DNA from: Piliocolobus tephrosceles
Lineage: Eukaryota; Chordata; Mammalia; Primates; Cercopithecidae
Length of the DNA: 64,000 bases
Direction: 5' to 3'
Assembly: GCF_002776525.5 (NCBI RefSeq)
Contig: NC_045436.1
Span: forward strand, 162,930,519-162,994,518
Below the pieces are notes generated by a model. It was not told the origin of the DNA. It searched no databases and saw only the letters and a program-made list of their open reading frames with translations. The position numbers and the translations under genes are program-made. This document shows, piece after piece, positions 10,240 to 20,302 of the stretch; the stretch's first letter is position 1; every line of letters begins with the position of its first letter.

Positions 10240-10861
10240 TTTTTGACCATGGCACTTAGCAGACTGTAAATTCTTCCAGCAAGACCTCCATTGCTTCCTG
10301 CCCAGCAACCTCACTGCCATAGTCAGCCTGAACCAGGTTATCAAGACTAGCCTGACCTTATTCTACTATCATATTTATGTCCGCCAATACCAGAAGCCCC
10401 ATCTCCTAGGTCATCTTTTATCACCATAAAATTCTTTACATCTTCTAATCCAACCCCATCTCCCACTCCTCCTCACAAGTCTTGTAGAACTCACAGTGTA
10501 TCTTCAGCAGCTTCCCCCACCTGTTATCTTCATTCTCCTCTCTCTGACTTTCACTAACTGAAACCTTACTCTATGCTGAAGACATTGTTTTTCTCATAGC
10601 TTTCTTAAGCAGTGGCCCCTTTCTTTTCCATTTCTCTTATACCAATGAACCAAGAAGTAGGCTGTCATCCTTGCACCTGGTAGCCACTTCTAGACCATTA
10701 CTCTTTACTCTCGCTGAAACTCCCTGTTTCAAATTTAATTCTATTAGTCTATACTACTACTACTACCTTCCATTATAATCTGACCTCTGGTCACTCTTTC
10801 TCGCTTTTTGACAATTTTAATACCATGGTCCTTATTAGTCTCTGATATTACTCCAGTCATG
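10240..10861 (+). mobile_element. Ancient L2/CR1-type LINE, left part (endonuclease-coding region)
   Basis: The order of segments matches the endonuclease region of mammalian L2-type LINEs, for example CTCTGACTTTCACTAACTGA and the CTGAAGACATTG box. Frames are wrecked by stops and indels. The LINE resumes at 11569 after an LTR insertion; joining the two sides restores a GGTGACTTTCAATATCC box expected right after this segment. Confidence 0.65.
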
Positions 10862-10867
10862 ATTTTT

Positions 10868-11562
10868 TGTGACAGACTGCCACGCTTACTACCTGAGACC
10901 CTCACTACGACAGTTACTACTGTTACTGCTTGAGACCATCATTACTTACTGCTGTTACTACTTGAGACCGTTAACAAGTTACTACTGTTACAAGAGACCA
11001 TTATTACTTACTGCTGTTACTACTTGAGACCATTAACAACAGTTACTACTGTTACTACTTGAGACCTTCATTACAGCAGTTACTACTGTTACTACTTGAG
11101 ACCGTCATTAGGAGAGTTACTACTGTTACTATTTGAGATCATCATTACAGGACTGAACAATGGGGGACAAACGCAGACATGAAAACTTAAGACAAAACAA
11201 ACTGTTTTAAAGGAAGGGTCCAGGGGAAGAAGAGAGCTTCCTGCTTCTAGCGAGCAAAGGCAGCCCCTGAACTTCCACAGCCCTTTGTATTTATTGGGTA
11301 GAATGAGCAGGGAGGAGGAGGTAATGATTGGTCAGCTGCTTGATTGATCACAGGTTCACGTTATTGCTAACAGGCTTCAGATTTGCCTAATTACAAGAAA
11401 CATTGTGCTTGGGGTGTGACTGCCTTCAGTATCCCTTCTGGGTAGCAGACACAGTTTGTTGGTCTGCCAACATTCTGCATTTATGAGAAACAGTTTGCTG
11501 CTTACTCATATAGCCTCCAGTGATATACTGAGTTGATCACGACTCTCTTTCGGCATCCAACA
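10868..11562 (-). mobile_element. Solo ERV LTR, antisense, 695 bp, containing a minisatellite
   Basis: The element has TG...CA ends (plus strand TGTGACAGACTG to CATCCAACA) and an exact 6-bp TSD, ATTTTT, at 10862-10867 and 11563-11568. It interrupts an L2 LINE. In sense (minus) orientation, U3 starts at 11562, an AATAAA signal lies at the complement of 11290-11295, and the 3' part holds the tandem array at 10886-11150. A 6-bp duplication favours a class II (ERVK-like) integrase, but I cannot name the family. There are no coding remnants, so this is a solo LTR. Confidence 0.82.
10886..11150. repeat. Minisatellite, eight 32-37 bp units, inside the LTR
   Basis: Units begin TTACTACTTGAGACC, continue with a variable ATTA-rich segment and end GTTACTACTG. 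Eight starts are visible between 10886 and 11126. Unit lengths vary between about 32 and 37 bases, with internal deletions, for example in the fourth unit (TTACAAGAGACC). Confidence 0.93.
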
Positions 11563-11568
11563 ATTTTT

Positions 11569-12545
11569 GGTGACTTTCAATATCCAAATAGTTCATATAT
11601 TGCTTTTATTGCCCTAGCTTATAGGACAGAGATTTCTTGACCTCTTTTTTTCATGATGTCGTCCACCCAACTTTGGGCAATCAGTTCTCAATATATTTCC
11701 TAGACTTTGATTTAATCTTCATTTTAAGTATCCTCTCCTCATCCCCCATTCCTCTTTGTGTAACTCGCTCACTCTTGTGTGACTCAAGCAAATAATAAAC
11801 CTCACAGGGGCCAGTCTACCATTGATCCTAGCATTCATTCTTCTCTCATCCTAATTCCTTTTATATCCAACTTACATTCCATGGTTCTTTGCAAACAGGT
11901 TGAAGTCCCTTCCCCTCTCTTCCTCCTTCATGATCTCCTGGGCAAACCCCCACCCTAAATAAATTTAATTCTCCGCTTTCTGTGTATCTGCAGCGAGATA
12001 ATTCAACTGACCCACAGAAACACATACACACATCCTCATTCATGTCATTCTGTAATCATTGCCACAGCTCTCAAGAGGGTCCCCAAAGCTGGGCTGTCAA
12101 TCCCACTACAAGTCCCAATTCTGTTTTCTCTCCCATGATTCTAGGTGACAATTTTACACCTTCCCTTTAAAACTCCAACAGCCCCTGCCTTCTCCTTACC
12201 CACTTCCATGCTGTCACTTTCAAGTGCTCTGAGAAAATAGAAGCAACGAAGCAGTCAGAAGTTCCTGCTGCTCCCTCCACCACATTTACTCCCTCCTTTC
12301 TCTCTTCTTCTTATGCTCCTGTTTTTTACTAGCATTTAGTAATCCCACGTTACACCTGTTATTTATGTAATCATTTCTTTATTAATTTGCTATCTATTTT
12401 CCCCTGTAGAATCAAATTCCCAAGAGAGCAGAGATTTGTCTTTGTCCTCTACTACACTCTCAGCATCAGAACAGTGTCTGGCATGTAGTAACGTCCTGTG
12501 AATATTTGCTAATTATGTATCCATTATGATGGAAAGGAGTAAGAA
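11569..12545 (+). mobile_element. Ancient L2/CR1-type LINE, right part to 3' end
   Basis: It continues the LINE split by the LTR. A GDFN-like endonuclease segment opens it. Near 12225 the text CTGAGAAAATAGAAGCAACG matches the L2-type ORF. The end at 12400-12545 (CAGAACAGTGTCTGGCATGT, then GTGAATATTTGCTAAT) is the L2 3' end. Many frame breaks. Confidence 0.7.
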
Positions 12546-12944
12546 ACTCAGCTGAAATAAGCAAGTGTGATGCTTTCGTCCTTCTATCACTAGGAATCTC
12601 ACCTGCAGTTTCTTTGACAGAGTGAATGTGTCTCTAGTTCAGCTTTCTTACTCCTTTCCTCAGTTTCTAGGAATCCAGTAGTACCTCCAGCTTTTCTCTA
12701 TTAGGATCTGCTCGCCTCTTTTGCACAAGACTTGAGATCCCTCCATGAAAATCTGTCTTCTGTGTAGCCACATGGATTCATATAACATAGTCACCACTCC
12801 CTTGCCCTGACAAACTCATAAGTGCCTGTTTTCCAAAGTAGGAAACTTGGCTTAGTTCTACCAGTTGAGCATCTAGGCAGCCAGCCAGCCCACCCATGCT
12901 GCATGTTGACAGCAAACCTGAATCTCCAAACAGTCATTTCATAG
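12546..12944. other. No gene or recognisable repeat
   Basis: Unassigned sequence with no ORF of note. Confidence 0.4.
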
Positions 12945-13085
12945 TAACAAGCAATTTGATATTTAATATGTGCCAGCAGCATTTGAAGTGCTTTACATAT
13001 ATTAATTTATTTAATCTTCAAACAGCCATTAGAGGTAGACACTATAACCATTTCCATCTTACAAATAGGGAACTGACGTGTCTCC
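12945..13085 (-). repeat. MIR, antisense
   Basis: ATGTGCCAGCAGCATTTGAA, GTGCTTTACATATATTAATT and TTACAAATAGGGAACTGA follow the inverted MIR order. Confidence 0.8.
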
Positions 13086-13551
13086 TTTGTGGTAGGTGTT
13101 AGCTCCACACTTTGGGACAGTTTCTATTATCACAAACTAGTAAATTCACAGCAGATGCTTTTTAAGGTTCTTTCCCACATTATAATTCAAAAATTTTAAA
13201 TAATGTCATTGCCCCATCCATTCATGGTAAGGAAAAGGAAAGAGTTTAATTTGTGGGTGAGGTAGTGGTGGCCAAGAAATGGAATTGAGTTTATGTGGCC
13301 TAGATTCATAACCCCCCAAGTGATTCTAGCTATGACTCTGTAGCTGAGCAGAAGACTAGCACAACGTGCATGGTATGTACACATGGAACTGTGGAGTTAT
13401 AACTCTTCCCTGGTCCTGTTAACAGATGTTTAGTTGTCCATTCCAATTTGCACCAAACTGCATACAGCAAATGAGAGCATAGTGCCAGAGAGACTGGACA
13501 TGAGGACCTCCTTTTTTTCTCTTTAAGTATATACCTAAAAACTAAACACCT
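13086..13551. other. No gene or recognisable repeat
   Basis: Unassigned sequence. ORFs on the minus strand carry no motif. Confidence 0.4.
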
Positions 13552-13806
13552 GGAAGTCTGAGGTGGATGGATCATGAGGTCAGGAGTTCAAGATCAGCCT
13601 GGCCAAGATGGTGAAACCCCATCTCTACTAAAAACACAGGCACAGTGGCAGGCACCTGTAATCCCAGATACTGGGGAGGCTGAAGCAGGAGAATTTCTTG
13701 AACCTGGGGGGCAGAAGTTGCAGTGAGCCAAGATCATGCCACTGCACCCCAGCCTGGACAACAGAGTGAGACTTCATCTCAAAAACAAAAACAAAAACAA
13801 AAAACA
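13552..13806 (+). mobile_element. Alu, 5'-truncated
   Basis: It enters Alu about 50 bases from the start (GAAGTCTGAGGTGGATGGAT) and runs to an (AAAAAC)n tail. A short deletion between the monomers removes part of the A-rich linker. Flanking AAACACC motifs may be a short TSD. Confidence 0.93.
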
Positions 13807-14399
13807 CCCAACTGTTTATATATCTGTTTGTATATCTCTGTCCCCATACAATTCCAACATCCCTCTTATTGAAAAGATCTCAGAGGAGTAGGAGGCAAAA
13901 TTAACTCCACAGTAACCTGTTGGAGGTTTTCTGTTACAAGAACAAGAGGCAATACACATGAATTCCATAAGAACATTTTGATGTTCCATGCTGGGGCATC
14001 TCCTGCCTGCAAGGGAAGGAGCTGAGGGAATCATCTATGAATTCAGAAAGATAGTTTAAGCAGCTTTCTGAGCTGTGCTCTGTGATGACCACAAAGTTTG
14101 GTACCACTTGTTAATGTCTAGCAGAAGAACATCGCCATGATGCAGGAATAAGAACAGCCAGGGAACATGAAAAGTTGGAAGGCTCCTGTGCCTTGCATTC
14201 TGGATTTTGAAGGCTCTGTAGTGAGTGCACCTGCAGAGCAAGAGTCTCCCGTCTGCCAGTCTGCAGCTGTGACTGGCGAGGCATCTGTGAACCCAGAATT
14301 AAGAGCTGAGGAGAATCCATAACAGTGAGTACATAATAACAAGGTGTGTCCAAAGAAAATGAGACCAGATCCTTACCTCCCTCTCCCCACTGCCATTGT
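13807..14399. other. No gene or recognisable repeat
   Basis: Unassigned sequence. Overlapping 60-80 codon antisense ORFs at 14056-14353 lack a known domain. Confidence 0.4.
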
Positions 14400-14730
14400 C
14401 CAAGTTCAGTAACCCCTTACTCCATGCTACTGTGGTTATCTCTGAACTCCTTTCTCTGCTTTCAGCCTTCTATAATCCCATCCAAACTCAACTTCACAGC
14501 CAGAGTCGTATTTCTAAAATGCAAATCTCATCATGTCACTTCTCTGCTCAAAAACTGTTGCTCCCCACTGCCTGCAGGCTTGAGTCCAAGCTCATTAAAA
14601 TGGAAGTCAATGCCCTTGAAAAGCTGGCACTGACCCACCTTCTGGCCTTATTTCTCAATGTAATATTTCCAAACTCATCACGCTTCCTCCTACCTCTCTG
14701 CAAGCCTTTGTACATGCAGCCCTCCTATAG
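14400..14730 (+). mobile_element. L2 fragment
   Basis: The segment AAAATGCAAATCTCATCATG, then CTCCCCACTGCCTGCAGGC and CTCTGCAAGCCTTTGTACA, follows the L2 3' region in sense. The 123-codon ORF here is a chance frame in L2. Confidence 0.75.
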
Positions 14731-15235
14731 AATTCTCTGCCATTTGAAGGCAGTCAGTTGCGAGTAACACAAATTCAGCTCAAATGGACTTCCACTGTGA
14801 AGCGTATGTATTAGCTCATGGATTGGAAAGTTGAGGTTCACAGGATTCATATCTGGTTGAACCACTGGCTTCTTGGCATTATCAAGGGCCCACTTTCCTG
14901 CCATCTCTCTCCTTTGCCTTATGTAATTTCAGTATCTGGGGGAGCTCATTTGGAGGTAACAAGATGAATGTCAGTAGCAACCAGGTCTACCTGAGATGGA
15001 GTATACACACCTGGAGGAAAAGGTGTTTCCCCAGAGAAAAATCTGGATCCTGATAGAAATCTTTCAGTCTAAATAATCCTTAGACATGTTTCAACTCAAG
15101 TGTTCCATTGAGCATGGGGAACATTCCCCACTCCTTAGGTAAGGTAAGGTTAATAATGTCTTCCTTTATTCTCACCTGACATGTTACACATAGCTATTTC
15201 ATTAACATTCCTATAACTCATGTAAGTTTTCAGAC
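14731..15235. other. Unresolved ancient dispersed-repeat-like sequence, then unique sequence
   Basis: TTGCGAGTAACACAAATTCA and TTAGCTCATGGATTGGAAAG at 14757-14828 recall a common old mammalian repeat whose family I cannot name. The rest is unassigned. Confidence 0.35.
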
Positions 15236-15432
15236 TGGCCTACTATGTGCAGCCTATTTCATATACATTAAATATTTAATACTAATAATAAAACTTTGAA
15301 AAAGATATTGGTATCTGCGTTTTATTTATGGGAAAACTGTGGCTTGGAAAGATCAAGTAACTCTTCCAAAGTAACACAATGACTAAAACTGTAATTTCTG
15401 AATTCATATCCCTTGCTCTACACTATGTAAGT
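15236..15432 (-). mobile_element. MIR, antisense
   Basis: TACTATGTGCAGCCTATTTC, then TTATGGGAAAACTGTGGCTT and AAAGTAACACAATGACTAAA are inverted MIR boxes in order. Confidence 0.75.
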
Positions 15433-15484
15433 GAAAGCACATCACAAAATATCTACCATATAGCAGTCACCAGCAAGAGATGTT

Positions 15485-15580
15485 GAATAGATCATAGCAC
15501 TTATCACACTGTCTTATGTTTATGGGCCTCTCTTCTATGCCAACTGTAAAACCCTCATAAAAAGGGATTCCAGTAGAGAA
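15485..15580 (+). repeat. L2 3' fragment
   Basis: AGCACTTATCACACTGTCTT with the following TTATGGGCCTCTCTTC fits the L2 3' region. Confidence 0.55.
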
Positions 15581-15589
15581 CCCCACAGT

Positions 15590-15825
15590 CTTATGAGTAA
15601 AATCACGGGCTCTAGAGACAAACTGGCTAATACCAGAATTCTTTCATTTCTTGTGAGATTTTTAGCAAATTTCTTAACCTCTCTGTGCCTCAGTTTCCTC
15701 ATCCGTAATACGGGGATAATGATAGTACTTACATCATGGAGTTAATGAGAGAATTGAGCAAGATCCAGAAAATCCAAAGAACTGTGCTTGTCACATTGGA
15801 AAACTTCAATAAATATTACTTAAAA
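15590..15825 (+). mobile_element. MIR, near full length
   Basis: The core CTGTGCCTCAGTTTCCTCAT is perfect, with the tRNA-derived head at 15600-15640 and an AATAAATATTACT end. Confidence 0.9.
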
Positions 15826-16109
15826 GGTATTATTTATTATATTTTATCCTCTTAGGATAGTGCCTGATACAATGCAAAAAGTCGATAACTATGATCAGAG
15901 TCATGAGTAAGATCCTCAGCCTGCAGATAACTTGGCATTTCCTCAAATTTTTCCCATCAACTTTTAACACTACAGAAATATTTTACAGGTATTTACAATT
16001 TTTTTTTAATCTGCAAATAAACTAAAACCTGATTAGCACCAGTGACCTTTGGGTGTCCTGTATCAGACATGATGGGGGAGGAAAAAAAAAATCATGTTAT
16101 AGTAAAATG
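15826..16109. other. No gene or recognisable repeat
   Basis: AT-rich unassigned sequence. Confidence 0.4.
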
Positions 16110-16400
16110 AAAATTAAACATGGTCTAAGAATCAGGAGATTTGGTTCCTAGAGCTGCTACTTTTTAACTGTGTGAGGCATTGATGTAAAATAAATAGAAT
16201 TTGATGACTGTCTGAATGCGGGGATTGAGAAAGAAAGAGAAATTAAGGATCATTCCCAGTTACGTGACCTTGGCCAAACCTGTTCATGCAATAGTCCTTG
16301 CTTTTCCCATCTATAAAACGGAATAGCATTGTCAGCTTTCTCACTGGGTTGTTCTTAACATCATTTCAAGAATAGCACCTGCTGGGAAGGACACAACATC
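16110..16400 (+). mobile_element. MIR split by an 88-bp insertion
   Basis: The MIR head (16110-16175, ending TTAACTGTGTGA) resumes at 16264 with GTGACCTTGGCCAAACC. The interruption has GTGA on both sides (16172-16175 and 16264-16267). Confidence 0.75.
16176..16263 (-). repeat. L2-like antisense fragment inserted in the MIR
   Basis: ATGCGGGGATTGAGAAAGAA and AAATTAAGGATCATTCCCAG match the inverted L2 ORF region. A related stretch occurs in the larger L2 piece at 16710-16800. Confidence 0.6.
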
Positions 16401-16439
16401 ACCATTTAAATTGAAGAAGCACCAACAGATGTTGCAGTG

Positions 16440-16865
16440 ACCAAGAAGTCAGGCCTTTTATTTCATTTTGAGGACCTGGGACTTTATCCTAATGTGATAG
16501 GAAAGCACTCCAGGGCCAAATATAAGACAATTGCACTCTGTTTGCATATTAGAAATATTTCTTTGATTGTAGTGTGGATAAAGTTTGTGGAAAAGCAAAA
16601 GTATTAACAGTAAAACCAGTGAGTGGTTCATTGCAGAAATCTAGGCAAGAAATAACAAGAGATTGGACTGGGGTTTTAGCCTTGAGAAAGAACACATAAA
16701 TATGAAGCATACTTGAGAGCTAAAATCCATAGAACTTGGTGTCTGACTTAATGTGGGGATTGATGAATAAAGAGGAATTGAGGATAATTGTGTTATTCTG
16801 ATTTATCCAACCGGGTGAAGGCAGTACCACATTAAAGGCGGAAAAACTAGAAGAAAATTGAAGTT
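16440..16865 (-). mobile_element. L2 fragment, antisense
   Basis: GGGACTTTATCCTAATGTGA, GAAATCTAGGCAAGAAATAA and TTAATGTGGGGATTGATGAA follow the inverted L2 reverse transcriptase region. Confidence 0.75.
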
Positions 16866-17054
16866 AAAAATAATTGTTCTTTTCAGAAATTGAAACGACA
16901 TAGAGAAGACTCTAATATGTTTACATATCATCATGTGGATTCACAGATTTTATTATAAGGCAGACATATGACTTTATAGAAATCATTATGGGATCTAATC
17001 TAGAAAATCAATGTGTAAAACGATAATCAATGAAATAAATGGCAAAGGAAGAAT
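16866..17054. other. Short unassigned AT-rich gap
   Basis: No recognisable element or gene. Confidence 0.4.
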
Positions 17055-17640
17055 TTATCAAGTCCTTGTGGTCATTCATGTAAGAGGTACTATTGCAGGC
17101 CTCTGTGCTACAACGGTGAAGAAGAAAAAAAGGTCCTTGTCCTTAGGAAGCCAATATTCTCAGGGAAAAAAATATAATAAACAAACATAAGACATAAATA
17201 AACAAGAAAAATGTAGATAATGATGAGAACTCTTTGCAGCATTCTGATAAATGGATATGTCAGAAAGGAAAAGGGTGAGTCCTGTAGGGGCAGTAGAAAG
17301 AGAAGGCCTCTCTGATAGAAATGTGAGCTGAGACCTAAATAACAACAGGAGCTGGTGACCTTTACTGAACAGGAGAGAGAACATTCTAGGTAGAGGAAAC
17401 AGCCCGTTCAAAGGCCCTGTGGCAGGAACAAGCTTACCTTATTTAGCCAACCAAAGCAACTGACAAAAAGAGTGGGGCAAGGAAAAGCAGGAGAAGTAGA
17501 CAGGCCTGGTTCATATATGGCTTGTAAACTGGGGCCTGGAGCTGAATTTTCTTGTTAAGTGTGAAGGGAGGCTATAGAAGGGCTTACACTTGTTTGTATG
17601 TTTAAACGTACCTTGGTTGCTATGGATAATGGATTTTAAG
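17055..17640 (-). mobile_element. L2 3' end, antisense, about 590 bp
   Basis: It runs from the inverted L2 3' end (TACTATTGCAGGCCTCTGTG) through AATAAACAAACATAAGACAT, GAACATTCTAGGTAGAGGAA and AAAGGCCCTGTGGCAGGAAC. The antisense 83-codon ORF inside is degraded LINE. Confidence 0.9.
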
Positions 17641-17886
17641 GTGCCACGAAGAAAATGCGGTTTTAAAACCAGCCCAATTTTCCAGCAAGTTAGATGCCCA
17701 TAAAACTAATGCTTGAGAAATTTACATGAGATGCACCTGCTGCATGTTGACCAACTCCTCCTCTTTACCAATTCTTAATTCCCATTTTCCTGCATGTGGT
17801 TACAATGAGACCCCCCCCCCCCATTCAACCACCTGCCATCTGTTGACCAGCTCCTCTTCTTTGCCCCTCCTGTTTTTCCTCCCAGC

Positions 17887-17894
17887 TATATAAA
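17887..17894 (+). promoter_or_regulatory. LTR TATA box (TATATAAA)
   Basis: A strong TATA motif lies about 245 bases into the LTR and about 80 bases before the AATAAA, as expected for a U3/R promoter. Whether it is active is unknown. Confidence 0.65.
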
Positions 17895-17971
17895 CCCCTG
17901 GCCTTAGTCTGGAGTGGGGGATGGATTTGAAGTTTGGCTTCTGCCTCTTTGGCTGATGTCACCTGTGAAAT

Positions 17972-17977
17972 AATAAA
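17972..17977 (+). terminator. LTR polyadenylation signal AATAAA
   Basis: AATAAAGACTTCTTCCC, followed by a GT-rich stretch (GCTCGTTGTTTCAG), is a typical retroviral R/U5 poly-A site. Confidence 0.65.
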
Positions 17978-18070
17978 GACTTCTTCCCTGACAATGCTCG
18001 TTGTTTCAGTGATTGGCTTTCTCTCAGGTGAGCAATGGGACCTAGACTCACCTCCTGCTGTTCCATAACA

Positions 18071-18446
18071 TTTCAAGTGAGATATGTTTGGGGATTCATC
18101 ATCAAAAATCTGCATTCTTTTTTTTTCTGCAAAGGGCTAGAATATATAACCCTTGATATAGCAAATAAAGGGTTTCTTCCAGGAGAAAGTTACAAGAAAA
18201 GAAAGAACACACGGTGCAGGGGTGGGAGAGACGATGCTCCACAGGGAAAGGATATCTATAGGAATTGAAGGAGGGCCCCTGGGGGATAAATGCAGAGAGG
18301 GCTACGTTCTCCACTAAGCAGAAGGCAGTAACAGAGAAACAGCAATCACAGGAGGAAAGAAAAAGAGAGAAAATCTACAAAGAGTATGTTTTAAGGGAAG
18401 GATATATTTATATTTGGTGTCATTTTGAAATATATTTTGATTTGTT
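18071..18446. other. No gene or recognisable repeat
   Basis: Purine-rich unassigned sequence. Several overlapping short ORFs lack motifs. Confidence 0.4.
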
Positions 18447-18459
18447 AAGAAGTCTTGTT

Positions 18460-18642
18460 GGGGGAGGGGGGAGGGATTGCATTGGGGAGTTATACCTGAT
18501 ATAAATGATGAATTGATGGGTGCTGACGAGTTGATGGGTGCAGCACACCAACATGGCACAGATATACATATGTAACAAACCTGCACGTTATGCACATGTA
18601 CCCTAGAACTTAAAGTATAATAAAAAAATAAAAATAAATAAA
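18460..18642 (+). mobile_element. Young LINE-1, extreme 5' truncation (183 bp of 3' UTR and tail)
   Basis: It starts within the G-rich 3' UTR tract, carries the same 18-bp duplication as the left-edge L1, and ends in an A-rich tail. A perfect 13-bp TSD, AAGAAGTCTTGTT, lies at 18447-18459 and 18643-18655. The break TT/AAGA fits the L1 endonuclease preference. Confidence 0.95.
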
Positions 18643-18655
18643 AAGAAGTCTTGTT

Positions 18656-19260
18656 AATAAGGCTTTTATTTTAAATTATATGTACCCAGGACTAGGTGTT
18701 GGAACACCAAGATCTTAACATTGTCAACCAGTTCTTGGCAACTGTGGCTTTAAGCAAAATGACATACAATGAAAACAATTTTGCTATAGGTTAATTGACC
18801 AAAATAAGAGGTTCCTATAGAATGTTTCTGGTCACAAAAACATCACCAAATTCTAAACAAAGAGCAAAACACTTCTAATACTAAACATTAAACAAATGTG
18901 ACCTACGCATACATTTCAGAAAGATTAATAGAAACAGGTGGGGTAATTATTTACCCCATTATTCCAGTTTAGGGTCTCAGATGGCTGAGGGTTGTCCAGA
19001 GTGATTAGGGCACAAGGCAGGAACCAGCCCTGGACAGGACACCATCCCACCACAGGACACACTCACACACACCCCCACACTCACCCTGACTGGGACAATG
19101 TGGACATGCCAAGTCACCCAATGTGCACATCTCTGAGATGTGGGAAGACACTCATGCAAACATGGAGAGAAGGTGCAAGCTCCACACAGCGTGACCTCAG
19201 CAGGGAACTGATTTTCTTTTTTTCCTTTCTCTTGTCAACGTTATAATGCAAGGACGTTGA
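18656..19260. repeat. Ancient repeat-like block, family unresolved
   Basis: Much of 18740-19190 reads like an old dispersed mammalian repeat. GTGCACATCTCTGAGATGTG followed by a GAAGACACTCATGCAAACATGG and CTCCACACAG pattern resembles a motif I associate with old vertebrate LINE 3' ends. I cannot place it. Confidence 0.4.
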
Positions 19261-19527
19261 ACAGAATGACGTTCTTTGAAGAACTGATGTACTCTAAAGA
19301 CTCTGAAAGTCTTAATTTATCTCCGAAGAGTGAATATGGCAAGACTTTGTGTGAGATGAAGAAAGAAAAAGATGCATTATAGGCTTTGCTGGGCAATGGA
19401 GCACACAGGGAGGATGCTTGGAAGAAAGAGGTGAAAGATGCACAAAGGAGGAATATGTCAGCTTTTTAACAATGAAGGAGACAGAAGACACGGACCTTGG
19501 AAAGCCAATGTTGTGCAAAATGCCCAG
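19261..19527. other. No gene or recognisable repeat
   Basis: Unassigned purine-rich sequence. Confidence 0.4.
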
Positions 19528-19542
19528 AAAAGGAAAAGAATA

Positions 19543-19860
19543 TTTTTTTTTTTTTTACTTTATTAAGTTTCAGGATAAATGTGCAGGACGTGCAGGTTTG
19601 TAACATAGATAAATGTGTCCCATAGTGGTTTTCTGCACCTATCAACCCATCACCTAGATATTAAGCCTAGTGTGCATTAACTACTCATCCTGATGCTCTC
19701 CCTCACCCCACACACCTGCTCCACCCACCCCGACAGACCCTAGTGTGTGCTGTTTCTCTCCCAGTGTCCATGTGTTCTCATTGTTCAGCTCCCTCTTCTA
19801 AATGAGGACATGCGGTGTTTGGTTTTCTGTTCCTGCGTTAGTTTGCTGAGGATAATGGCT
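19543..19860 (-). mobile_element. L1P 3' end, antisense, 5'-truncated
   Basis: It begins with a T12 tail, then the inverted 3' UTR (GTGCAGGTTTGTAACATAG) and the end of ORF2 (GGTTTTCTGTTCCTGCGTTA). Flanking GAAAAGGAAAAGAATA (19527-19542) and AAGGAAAGGAAGAAT (19861-19875) look like a diverged TSD. Confidence 0.9.
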
Positions 19861-20029
19861 AAGGAAAGGAAGAATTAATTAGGAGGGTCATTTTGAGAAA
19901 GGGTTAATAATATTTAGTTTAAAAAAAAAACCCTAAATACAGAAGAAATGATACACTCAGAGAAAAATAGCCAAAGACTCGAGATTATGGGAAAAGAAAG
20001 AGTCTGAGGAACTGAAAGCAGAGAAGTGT
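19861..20029. other. Unassigned
   Basis: AT-rich sequence with a run of ten A residues; nothing recognised. Confidence 0.35.
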
Positions 20030-20215
20030 CACTGGATTCTGGAGTGCAAAGGCAGCTATGAATGCAGATTCTGCTTCTTTTTCACTGTGTGAGGAGAAGC
20101 TCTTTTAACTTTTTTAAGGTTCAATTTCTTTATCTGTAGTTAGGGATGATGGGAAGAGAAAATGACAATTATGTATATGATAAGGTTTTACAAACTCTAA
20201 GAAATAACAAGTGGA
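20030..20215 (+). repeat. MIR fragment
   Basis: TTTTTCACTGTGTGAGGAGA, then GGTTCAATTTCTTTATCTGT fits degraded MIR core text. Confidence 0.6.
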
Positions 20216-20257
20216 GAACCAAATTATTCAAAAGAACATTTGAGTAACGGAAAGGTT

Positions 20258-20302
20258 TGCACACACATATACATACATACATGAACACACACAGAGACAC
20301 AT
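20258..20302. repeat. (CA)/(TACA) microsatellite, imperfect
   Basis: CACACACATATACATACATA followed by more CA units. Confidence 0.85.

Larger units (their letters stand above)
17642..18070 (+). mobile_element. Solo ERV LTR with TATA box and poly-A signal
   Basis: It begins TGCCACGAAG and ends CTGTTCCATAACA. The U3 part holds an imperfect internal duplication (TGTTGACCAACTCCTCCTC near 17747 and TGTTGACCAGCTCCTCTTC near 17842) and a C13 run at 17810-17822. No TSD is visible, so the ends are approximate. The family is uncertain (ERV1-like). Confidence 0.72.

Noticed and set aside
10740..10780. (ACT)n run as part of the minisatellite
   Set aside because: TACTACTACTACTACC near 10751 lies before the LTR border at 10868, in L2 text, so it is not part of the array.
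14290..14330. Possible splice donor AACAGTGAGTAC
   Set aside because: A donor-like string alone occurs often by chance; no open exon with a matching acceptor is evident.
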